From Nitrospinota bacterium (GTDB taxonomy: Bacteria > Nitrospinota > Nitrospinia > Nitrospinales > VA-1), in the NCBI GenBank assembly GCA_009873655.1, contig WAIB01000003.1, positions 1-64,000 on the forward strand: 64,000 nt of DNA, given 5' to 3'. Made by a program: the position numbers and the translations under genes. The notes below the pieces were generated by a model. That model was given only the letters and a program-made list of their open reading frames with translations, was not told the DNA's origin and searched no databases. Below are positions 25,191 through 32,071 of the stretch, one piece after another (position 1 is the first letter of the stretch; the number at the start of each line of letters is the position of its first letter).

Positions 25191-26840
25191 TTGGACCTTT
25201 CGTTAAAAAATAGAAAGCTTTTTCCATTGGAAAGTAATTCAACTAAATATTTGTTAATAGGGGGCAGCGCTTCCGCAGGAATTTTTGTTCTTGACGTGTT
25301 GCTTCTCTCGGGTCCTGCCGATGGCATGCTCTATGTCTCTCTCGTATTACTGGGGATGATGGCACAGAGCCGAAGGCTGATAATCATTGCTGCCGTCCTG
25401 GCTTCCGCATTGAACATGTTGGGATATGTTTTTTCTCCTCCGGGAGGCGACTTGATAAATGTAATAACCAATCGTGCTCTGGCTTTTTTTGCAATTTGTC
25501 TTACGGCCATTTTATGTCTGCTGAAAAACAAGGCCGATGAAAAACTTGAATCTGCTCGAAACTTTTTTGAAGCCAGGGTTGAGGATCGAACGGCAAAATT
25601 GAGGGAAGCCAACCAGCGTTTAAACCATGAAGCGGAAAGTGCGGTTCTGGTTAAAGCCATCGCGATGGTTTCCAATGAAACCCGCGCTATTGATGATACT
25701 CTTTATTTTTGTATTGAAAGGGTATGCAGGTTTGCGGGCTGGCCGTTGGGGCATCTTTATTTAACCGAAAAGAATCCTGCTTCCAGGTTGGTTCCTACGG
25801 GAATCTGGCATGTGCGAGAGCCGGGCAGGTTTGACGTGTTTCAAAAAATTACCGAAGACACTCCTTTGGAGATCGGTGTCGGGCTGCCCGGACGGGTTCT
25901 TGCCAGTGGGGAACCGGAGTGGATCATTGATGTTACCAAAGACCCCAACTTCCCGCGGGCCAAGGTGGCGGAAGATATCGGAGTGCGTGCGGGATTCGCC
26001 TTTCCTATCCTTATCGGTCCCGAAGTGGTGGGGGTGATGGAATTTTTCTCGTCCAAAGCGGTTGAGCCCAACCAGGAAATGCTCGCGATCATGGCGCAGA
26101 TTGGAACCCAGCTCGGCAGGGTACTGGAACGAAAACGGGCGCAGGACCAAAGCCAAGTTGCTCAGGAACAGCTTCGTAATCTCTATCATCGACTGCAGCA
26201 GGTCCGAGAGGAAGAAAGAACGAGAACAGCGAGAGAGGTGCACGATCATCTCAGTCAGCTTTTAACCACCATCAAGCTTGAACTTTCTTTGCTGGATAAT
26301 AAGCTCACTCATTATAATCCGGGAATTAAGGAATCCACTCAGCAGCTTCTTGATATGAGCGATGAAGCCATTCAATCGGTTCAAAGAATTGCGATGGATT
26401 TAAGGCCCCCCATCCTCGATGACCTGGGCCTTTCAGAAGCGATCGAATGGCAGGTCAAAGAGTTTAAGGGCAGAACCGGAATCCACTGCCAGTTTGCAAA
26501 CGAAATGAACGGATTTGAACTGGATCTCGACAGGTCCACAACCTTGTTCAGGATATTTCAGGAAACACTGACCAATATTGCCCGCCACTCAAAGGCGACC
26601 CAGGTAGGCGTCAAGTTGTACACCAGTGATAAAAATATTAACCTGCAGGTCGAAGATAACGGATGCGGAATAACAGCGGATCAAATTCAAAACCTGCGTT
26701 CATTGGGATTGCTTGGAATGCGCGAACGCGCTATGGTATGGGGAGGGAATGTTCAAATAAGCGGTATCCCCCAGGGGGGGACAACAGTAACCATCAACAT
26801 TAAAAAGGACGGAAATGGTAAAAACGAAGGAAAAAATTAA
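25191..26840 (+). CDS. Sensor histidine kinase, NarL-type, with GAF domain
   Basis: The protein has 549 residues from a TTG start. It has two to four membrane helices (about 18-112), a coiled coil, and a GAF domain (about 150-310) containing GLPGRVLASGEPEWIIDV. HisKA_3 dimerisation follows with REEERTRTAREVHDHLSQ (phosphoacceptor H351), then an HATPase domain (NIARHSKATQVGVKL, DNGCGI, LGLLGMRERA). The N-terminal membrane part resembles the short DUF4118/MASE-like sensors. It overlaps the response-regulator gene by 26 bases, so these two are a pair. The signal is unknown. Confidence 0.92.
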   Translation: MDLSLKNRKLFPLESNSTKYLLIGGSASAGIFVLDVLLLSGPADGMLYVSLVLLGMMAQSRRLIIIAAVLASALNMLGYVFSPPGGDLINVITNRALAFFAICLTAILCLLKNKADEKLESARNFFEARVEDRTAKLREANQRLNHEAESAVLVKAIAMVSNETRAIDDTLYFCIERVCRFAGWPLGHLYLTEKNPASRLVPTGIWHVREPGRFDVFQKITEDTPLEIGVGLPGRVLASGEPEWIIDVTKDPNFPRAKVAEDIGVRAGFAFPILIGPEVVGVMEFFSSKAVEPNQEMLAIMAQIGTQLGRVLERKRAQDQSQVAQEQLRNLYHRLQQVREEERTRTAREVHDHLSQLLTTIKLELSLLDNKLTHYNPGIKESTQQLLDMSDEAIQSVQRIAMDLRPPILDDLGLSEAIEWQVKEFKGRTGIHCQFANEMNGFELDLDRSTTLFRIFQETLTNIARHSKATQVGVKLYTSDKNINLQVEDNGCGITADQIQNLRSLGLLGMRERAMVWGGNVQISGIPQGGTTVTINIKKDGNGKNEGKN

Positions 26841-27462
26841 GTTGATTATCGCGGATGACCACCCGCTTTTCAGGAGGGGACTGAAGAATGCATTCTCAGA
26901 TACTCCTGATATTGAAGTGGTTGCGGAAGCAGAAAACGGGGATGATTTGTTGAAAAAAATCCCGGGAATGGATGTGAGCATTGCACTGGTTGACGTGGCC
27001 ATGCCGGGCAAAAACGGACTGGACCTTCTAAAACAGCTTCGAGAGGAGCAACCCAAGCTTCCCGTTCTGGTTTTGACAGTTTACCCGGAAGAACATTATG
27101 CCGTCCGGTTTTTCAAGGCGGGTGCGTCAGGGTTTATAACAAAGGAAAGCAGCACCGATCAGATCTACGCCGCGGTTAGAAAAGTTGCCAATGGTGGAAA
27201 ATTTGCCAGCCCCGCAATCACCGAAAAACTCGCTTTTGATTTCGGGAAAACAGACCGGCCCCTGCATGAAAACCTTTCCGATCGCGAACACCAGGTTTTC
27301 ATGATGCTGGCAGAAGGAGAGTCTCCAACGGATATCGGCAAAAAACTGTCCCTGAGCGTGAAAACAATCAGCACGCATCGATCGCGCATTCTGGAAAAAA
27401 TGCAGATGAAAAAAAATGCGGAACTGATCCACTACGCGATCTCGCACAGACTCCTTCAGTAA
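26815..27462 (+). CDS. NarL/FixJ-family response regulator
   Basis: The 215-residue protein has a receiver with phosphoacceptor D60 (ALVDVAMPGKNG) and conserved VYPEEHYAVRFFKAGASGFITKES. A LuxR-type helix-turn-helix ends the protein (LSDREHQVFMMLAEGESPTDIGKKLSLSVKTISTHRSRILEKM). It is cognate to the overlapping histidine kinase. Its gene is the last before the duplicated secreted-protein genes, but no target site could be identified. Confidence 0.95.
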   Translation: MVKTKEKIKLIIADDHPLFRRGLKNAFSDTPDIEVVAEAENGDDLLKKIPGMDVSIALVDVAMPGKNGLDLLKQLREEQPKLPVLVLTVYPEEHYAVRFFKAGASGFITKESSTDQIYAAVRKVANGGKFASPAITEKLAFDFGKTDRPLHENLSDREHQVFMMLAEGESPTDIGKKLSLSVKTISTHRSRILEKMQMKKNAELIHYAISHRLLQ

Positions 27463-27600
27463 TTAACCCGTTTCTGCCGTAAATCGCAGGATCCCACACA
27501 ACCAGGTTCCCCTGGTCGCTGTTCCTGTCATTTTTATAGGACAAATTCCTAGTATATTGTAGTCTAAATATTTACATTATGTGGTTATTTGACTACCAAA

Positions 27601-27736
27601 AAAACAGGTATAGGCCTATATCCACTCTGGGGCAGATCAATTAAACTCTCCCCCAAGTAAAACCGAAAAAGCCTATAAACACGATTTGTGTTCTTTTAAA
27701 TAAGTGGTTTTTTTAACGCCAATTAAGGAGAGGGTT
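27601..27736 (+). promoter_or_regulatory. Conserved leader of secreted-protein copy 1
   Basis: This leader shares blocks with the one at 28475-28607: AAAACAG, GCCTATATC, a GGGG run, ATTARACTCTC, TATAAAC followed by an acga/gcga segment, TGTTCTTT and finally TTTTTTTAAC-CCAAT-AAGGAGAGGGTTATG. The last part holds a strong AAGGAG Shine-Dalgarno. The conserved blocks probably include the promoter; I cannot assign a sigma factor. Bases 27463-27600 hold only a small ACCAGG-TTCC-CCTGGT hairpin. Confidence 0.55.
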
Positions 27737-28177
27737 ATGAAAAAGATTTTTGCTTTAACAGTTGCTTTCATCGCTGGTTTTGCACTGACAGCTAACGCAG
27801 GTAGCATCGCTCCGGGTCAAATGACCAAGTGTAATAATGCAAGCAGCATTACCTTGGAAAATGCAGGTCCAGCAAACAAGTCTGACGACAAATTCGGTTA
27901 CACCAGCAACGACCGTGGTGGCGCGAATGTTGTTATCTGGAAGTCTTCCAACTTCACCACGATCCCTGTTTCCTTGGGACCGAACGACAACAACGACAGC
28001 GTTAACGGCTCTGATGGTGGACGCACAGGATTGCCACAAAGAGGCGGAATGGGCAAACATAAAGTTACCCTGACCAAGCAAAACGCTTTCAGCCGCGGTG
28101 ATTCAATCGGCGATATCAGCGGATTGGTTAAAATCACCAACACGGGCACCAACTCTGTAACGGTTACCTGTAACTAA
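27737..28177 (+). CDS. Small secreted protein, tandem copy 1
   Basis: Start at ATG 27737, 6 bases after AAGGAGAGG, gives 146 residues. A Sec signal (MKKIFALTVAFIAGFALTANA) leaves a mature protein of about 125 residues starting GSIAPGQMTKC. Only two mature cysteines exist, C32 near the N-terminus and C145 next to last, so an end-to-end disulfide is likely. The chain is rich in Gly, Asn, Ser and Thr with short beta-like stretches and no catalytic motif. It differs from the second copy at four residues only (I/V, V/I, G/A, S/T). I do not recognise the family. The strong ribosome-binding site and terminator suggest high expression. Confidence 0.88.
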   Translation: MKKIFALTVAFIAGFALTANAGSIAPGQMTKCNNASSITLENAGPANKSDDKFGYTSNDRGGANVVIWKSSNFTTIPVSLGPNDNNDSVNGSDGGRTGLPQRGGMGKHKVTLTKQNAFSRGDSIGDISGLVKITNTGTNSVTVTCN

Positions 28178-28227
28178 GATTTACAAGTAAGTACTTAATT
28201 AGCGAGTTAGGTTCTTACCCTAGTGAA

Positions 28228-28262
28228 ACAGCCGGCCACTCCCTGGTCGGCTGTTTTTTTTT
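28228..28262 (+). terminator. Rho-independent terminator of copy 1
   Basis: ACAGCCGGCC-ACTCCCT-GGTCGGCTGT forms a 10-bp stem with one G-T wobble and is followed by at least eight T. It lies 50 bases after the stop. The 3' UTR up to it (GATTTACAAGTAAGTACTTA...) is also shared with copy 2. Confidence 0.92.
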
Positions 28263-28474
28263 GCCTTCCTGATCGAAAAATCCCCGCTTTGCTTGCATTC
28301 CCAGTAAATCTATAAGGTTTTGCCTTTTCCTGAGTAGGAACGATTTCAAATTTGAAATATTTTTTTCAATTCCGGGAATAAACTCTCTCCAGATTTTACT
28401 TCGCCGGTCCGGAATGGGAGTTCTTGGCGGGTAGGAGAATTCTTTTGTTTTTTTGCGAGGTAGACCCCGGTTTA
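28263..28474. other. Spacer between the tandem secreted-protein genes
   Basis: About 210 bases with no coding potential. A perfect 16-base palindrome ATTTCAAATTTGAAAT at 28343-28358 is followed by a T-rich run. This part is not shared with the region upstream of copy 1. Confidence 0.4.
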
Positions 28475-28607
28475 AAAACAGTCTTCAGCCTATATCTACC
28501 AAATGGGGTATCCATTAGACTCTCTCTGCACATATGAAAGTTCTTATAAACGCGAGATGTAGAGTGTTCTTTATAAATATTTTTTTAACACCAATAAGGA
28601 GAGGGTT
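28475..28607 (+). promoter_or_regulatory. Conserved leader of secreted-protein copy 2
   Basis: Matches the leader at 27601-27736 in the same block order, with substitutions and small indels between blocks. This looks like selection on regulatory segments rather than simple recent duplication. It ends in the same AAGGAGAGGGTT before ATG. Confidence 0.55.
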
Positions 28608-29048
28608 ATGAAAAAGATTTTTGCTTTAACCGTAGCTTTCATCGCTGGTTTTGCTTTGACAGCTAACGCAGGCAGCATCGCTCCGGGTCAAATGACCAAG
28701 TGTAATAATGCAAGCAGCATTACCTTGGAAAACGCGGGCCCTGCAAACAAGTCTGACGACAAATTCGGTTACACCAGCAACGACCGTGGTGGCGCGAATG
28801 TTGTTATCTGGAAGTCTTCCAACTTCACCACCGTTCCTGTTTCTCTGGGACCGAACGACAACAACGACAGCATTAACGCTACCGATGGCGGACGCACCGG
28901 ATTGCCACAAAGAGGCGGAATGGGCAAACATAAAGTTACCCTGACCAAGCAAAACGCTTTCAGCCGCGGTGATTCAATCGGCGATATCAGCGGATTGGTT
29001 AAAATCACCAACACGGGTACCAACTCTGTAACGGTTACCTGTAACTAA
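28608..29048 (+). CDS. Small secreted protein, tandem copy 2
   Basis: 146 residues, identical to copy 1 except at four conservative positions in the stretch FTTVPVSL...DSINATDGG. It has the same signal peptide, the same two cysteines (C32, C145), the same Shine-Dalgarno and the same type of terminator. Differences in DNA are mostly synonymous, so the protein is under purifying selection or the copies are corrected by gene conversion. Function unknown; a structural or surface role fits a small, abundant, non-enzymatic exported protein. Confidence 0.88.
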   Translation: MKKIFALTVAFIAGFALTANAGSIAPGQMTKCNNASSITLENAGPANKSDDKFGYTSNDRGGANVVIWKSSNFTTVPVSLGPNDNNDSINATDGGRTGLPQRGGMGKHKVTLTKQNAFSRGDSIGDISGLVKITNTGTNSVTVTCN

Positions 29049-29097
29049 GATTTACAAGTAAGTACTTAATTAGCGAGTTAAGTCCTTACCCTGACAG

Positions 29098-29132
29098 ACA
29101 GCCGGCCGCTCCCAGGCCGGCTGTTTTTTTTT
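29098..29132 (+). terminator. Rho-independent terminator of copy 2
   Basis: ACAGCCGGCC-GCTCCCA-GGCCGGCTGT is a perfect 10-bp stem followed by a run of T. It is a near copy of the terminator at 28228. Confidence 0.93.
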
Positions 29133-29213
29133 GCCCCGCCTTGGTTTATTCTTAATTTCTCCTCGCTTATTTGTTACCCTTGGCTTTCTGTTTTAATTTT
29201 TCAGGATTTGAAT

Positions 29214-30614
29214 ATGTCCGTTAAAGTTCGCTTTGCTCCCAGTCCTACCGGATTTTTGCATATCGGCGGGGTGAGGACCGCGCTGTTCAACTGGTTGTTC
29301 GCCCGCAACCATGGCGGGAAATTTGTGTTGAGAATCGAAGACACCGACCTCTCCCGGTCCACCGAAGAGTCGATCCAGGAAATCCTCGAGTCCATGCGCT
29401 GGCTGGGACTGGATTGGGACGAAGGCCCCTTCCGGCAAACGGAAAGGCAGGAGATCTATTCGCAAAAAGTGGAGCAGTTGCTGAAAGCGGGAAAAGCCTA
29501 CCCCTGTTTCTGCACCCCGGAAGAGCTGGACAAAAAACGCAGCGAAGCCCAGAAGGCGGGCCTGAAACCGAAATACGACGGAACCTGCCGGGACCGTTCG
29601 GATATTCCCGAGGGAGCCCCGTCGGTGATCCGCTTCAAGGCTCCCCTCGAAGGTTCGGTAGTGGTGGACGACCTGCTGCGTGGAAAAGTGGTTTTCGATA
29701 TAACGGAACTCGACGATCTGATAATCCAGCGAACAGACGGAACCCCGACCTACAATTTCGTGGTGGTCGTCGACGATTCAGAAATGGGCATCACCCACGT
29801 CATCCGGGGCGACGATCATCTTTCGAACACCCCGCGCCAGTGCCTGCTGTATGACGCGCTCGATTTTCAAAGGCCGCAGTTTTCCCATATCTCCATGATC
29901 CTGGGGCAAGACAAAACCCGTCTTAGCAAACGCCATGGTGCCACTTCGGCCCTCGCTTACCGCGACATGGGTTACCTGCCCGACGCGATGATCAATTACC
30001 TCGCAAGGCTGGGCTGGTCGCACGGAGACCAGGAAATTTTTTCAAGGGAAGAATTGATAAAACATTTCTCATTCGATTCCGTCAATACCTCCGCCGCGAT
30101 TTTCGATGCGGACAAACTGTCGTGGGTCAACGAACAGTACATCCAGTCGACCCCACCGGAAGAACTGGCAAAACACCTCGAGCCGCACCTGGTAAAAACC
30201 GGAGTTCTGCAGGAGGGGCATGGCCTCAGCCCACAGGAGATCGCGAAAGTCGTCCCCTGTTTGAACCAGAGGGCGAAGACCCTCGTCGAAATGGCGGAGA
30301 AGTCGGCTTTCTTTTTCAGGAAAGAAGTGGAGTTTGACGAAAAAGCGAAAAACAAGTTCCTCACCGACGAGTCAAAACCCCTGCTGGAAAAAGTGGTCGC
30401 GGGACTCACCGCGCTCGACGAATTCTCGGCAGAGAATATCGAAACCCTTTTTAAAAAAATTGTCGAGGAAGAAGGACTGAAGCTCGGTAAGCTTGCGCAA
30501 CCCATACGCGTCGCCTTAACCGGCACCACCGTCAGCCCCGGCATCTACGATGTGGTTTTGCTCCTCGGCAAAGAAGAGTGTCTCAAGCGTCTGGGAAATG
30601 TCATAAATTCCTGA
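29214..30614 (+). CDS. gltX: Glutamyl-tRNA synthetase
   Basis: A 466-residue class I synthetase that charges tRNA-Glu. I start at ATG 29214 (MSVKVRFAPSPTGFLHIGG); an in-frame TTG lies 6 bases earlier. The HIGH-type motif is FLHIGG (residues 13-18) and the KMSKS-type motif is TRLSKRHGA. A Cys-rich zinc-like insertion CFCTPEEL...DGTC is present. Length is normal. By eye this gene is richer in G+C than its neighbours, as expected for a highly expressed housekeeping gene here. Confidence 0.97.
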   Translation: MSVKVRFAPSPTGFLHIGGVRTALFNWLFARNHGGKFVLRIEDTDLSRSTEESIQEILESMRWLGLDWDEGPFRQTERQEIYSQKVEQLLKAGKAYPCFCTPEELDKKRSEAQKAGLKPKYDGTCRDRSDIPEGAPSVIRFKAPLEGSVVVDDLLRGKVVFDITELDDLIIQRTDGTPTYNFVVVVDDSEMGITHVIRGDDHLSNTPRQCLLYDALDFQRPQFSHISMILGQDKTRLSKRHGATSALAYRDMGYLPDAMINYLARLGWSHGDQEIFSREELIKHFSFDSVNTSAAIFDADKLSWVNEQYIQSTPPEELAKHLEPHLVKTGVLQEGHGLSPQEIAKVVPCLNQRAKTLVEMAEKSAFFFRKEVEFDEKAKNKFLTDESKPLLEKVVAGLTALDEFSAENIETLFKKIVEEEGLKLGKLAQPIRVALTGTTVSPGIYDVVLLLGKEECLKRLGNVINS

Positions 30615-30615
30615 T

Positions 30616-30630
30616 AGTGACCTGGTCACT
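30616..30630. repeat. 15-base palindrome right after gltX
   Basis: AGTGACC-T-GGTCACT is a perfect inverted repeat beginning two bases after the gltX stop. The one-base centre makes a hairpin unlikely and a protein-binding site or chance more likely. Confidence 0.4.
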
Positions 30631-30640
30631 TATTCATATT

Positions 30641-30678
30641 TCCTCACCCTTGAGGGGAGAGGATTGAGGTGAGGGTGA
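30641..30678. repeat. Interspersed palindromic repeat, copy 2
   Basis: TCCTCACCCTTGAGGGGAG followed by AGGATTGAGGTGAGGGTGA. It shares GAGGGGAGAGGATTRAGGTGAGGG with the copy at 10510-10546. The ends CCTCACCC / GGGTGA are complementary, so the unit folds on itself. Confidence 0.6.
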
Positions 30679-30812
30679 TTTAATCCACCCACCTCCAATT
30701 ACCCTACTGGGCGATTCTGCCTTTGTGACAGCATTGTTATATTTCCTTGATACTTCCGACATCCTATATCGCTATATTGATATTCAACAGGAACAACATT
30801 CGTGGAGGAATC

Positions 30813-31232
30813 ATGGATCAAAATAAAGAAACCGCAAAAAAGGCGATCGAGTTTTTATGGGTAAAAATCAACAACGCTATCCTTCAATCGGAAGAGGTGC
30901 AGAAGGTCATCCGGGAACTTGAAAAGGCCGGTGAACTCGATTCTGTTTCGGAATACGACCTGATCCTCGACGCGGGGAAATTGACCGAGAAGGTCCTCGA
31001 ACAAAAAGGTCAGAACCGTATCGATGAAGATTTCTGGAAAGAAATAAAGGAAAATTTACTCGGCACTTGTGAAGGGGACGAAGCTGACTCATCTTCAACG
31101 GAAGAAACGTCCCGTCCCCTGCAGCGGATCGATGGAAAAGTCTTGTCGGAAAATGAAATTATGTTTCAGGATTATATGAATGAAAGCTTCAATGAAAAAA
31201 GCTGGTTGAAACAGTCCGGGATAAAGTTTTAA
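30813..31232 (+). CDS. Soluble helical protein, unknown
   Basis: ATG at 30813 follows GGAGG by 4 bases, which decides the start; the encoded protein has 139 residues. It is highly charged and helical (TAKKAIEFLWVKINNAILQSEEVQKVIRELEKAG), with an acidic-Ser linker GDEADSSSTEETS and a C-terminal block ENEIMFQDYMNESFNEKSWL. No signal peptide or membrane segment. I do not recognise the family. Single gene flanked on both sides by copies of the interspersed repeat. Confidence 0.75.
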   Translation: MDQNKETAKKAIEFLWVKINNAILQSEEVQKVIRELEKAGELDSVSEYDLILDAGKLTEKVLEQKGQNRIDEDFWKEIKENLLGTCEGDEADSSSTEETSRPLQRIDGKVLSENEIMFQDYMNESFNEKSWLKQSGIKF

Positions 31233-31293
31233 CCCCCGGTCTGCAATAGGACAGGGTTCAATCTTCTCCCATCAAGGGAGAGTAAATAAAGAG

Positions 31294-31371
31294 CTCCTTC
31301 TCCCCTGGAGGGCGTTATTTTCTACCAAGAGCTTCGTGCCCCGCAGGGGTAAGAAGGTTAGGGTGAGGGGG
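31294..31371. repeat. Interspersed palindromic repeat, copy 3
   Basis: CTCCTTCTCCCCTGGAGGGC..., then GAGCTTCGTGCCCCGCAGGGG, then TAAGAAGGTTAGGGTGAGGGGG. It shares the GCTTCGTGCCCCGCAG block with copy 1. A partial unit (TCTTCTCCCATCAAGGGAGAG) precedes it at 31262-31282. Bases 31233-31494 hold no gene. Confidence 0.6.
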
Positions 31372-31494
31372 AAATTTTTTTCCACCCCCTCTCGCCAATA
31401 TCTTTGGCTTTCAAAATATTAAAAGGGAATTTTGCTTCGAAAAAAATACTCTTATATATAACCTGGTTGTTCGAGTATTTACGGGAGGCAAAGG

Positions 31495-31917
31495 ATGAAA
31501 AATTTTAAATGGGTTCCTTTGCTTTTTGTCTTGTTTTCGATTTCCATTTCCAACGTTTTTGCTGATCAGGCTCATAGAGCGGTAAAAATCATCAAACCAG
31601 CACATAAGGCCGTGGTCACTAATCCCGTTGAGATTTGTATGGAAGTTTACGGCCTGAAAGTGGAACCCTCAGAATATGGAAGGAATGAAGGCAAAGGCCA
31701 CCACCATGTTACGATAGATATGTACGCACCTGCCTCATCAGAGATGGATAAGCCGCTTAAAAAAGATTCCAGGTTTATTCATTTGAGCGACGGTTCCAGC
31801 TGTGTGAGATTGGAATTGCCCACGGGTCGCCATTTCATTAGAACCATGTTCGCATTAGGTAACAACATACTCTATGATCCTCTCATTGCGGACACTATCA
31901 TCGTATATGTAAAGTGA
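31495..31917 (+). CDS. Secreted DUF4399-like protein
   Basis: A 140-residue exported protein (signal ending SNVFA) with a single small beta domain. It has VKIIKPAHKAVVTNPVEICMEVYGLKVEP, then GHHHVTIDMYAP, then FIHLSDGSSCVRLELPTGRHFIRTMFALG. This follows the DUF4399 pattern (a GHHH centre and a late G-H). Two cysteines may pair. The family is periplasmic with unknown function; the histidine cluster suggests metal binding. An AGGCAAAGG precedes the ATG. Confidence 0.65.
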   Translation: MKNFKWVPLLFVLFSISISNVFADQAHRAVKIIKPAHKAVVTNPVEICMEVYGLKVEPSEYGRNEGKGHHHVTIDMYAPASSEMDKPLKKDSRFIHLSDGSSCVRLELPTGRHFIRTMFALGNNILYDPLIADTIIVYVK

Positions 31918-31965
31918 TCGTTTACCTTTTATAGAATAAAAGAAGAATGCATAAGGGTATATTCG

Positions 31966-32043
31966 TCCCGCCAATTTCTGTTGCTGAGCGGGACAGCGGA
32001 TTTCCAGATGGTTGCCATCCGGGTCTTTGAAGTGAACCCTTCT
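31966..32043 (-). pseudogene. Remnant of a VOC (glyoxalase/dioxygenase) protein C-terminus
   Basis: Read on the minus strand, the frame right after a stop at 32044-32046 gives RRVHFKDPDGNHLEIRCPAQQQ. VHFKDPDGNHLEI is the nearly invariant C-terminal signature of vicinal-oxygen-chelate proteins, where the Glu is a metal ligand. Only about 25 codons remain between two intact genes, with no start or upstream domain, so it is a gene fragment left by deletion. Confidence 0.6.
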
Positions 32044-32071
32044 TTAGACTATAAGACAATATTTTTTCGAG

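Noticed and set aside
27501-27516. ACCAGG-TTCC-CCTGGT hairpin after the NarL-type regulator gene
   Set aside because: The stem is only six pairs and no T run follows within useful distance, so I do not call it a terminator.
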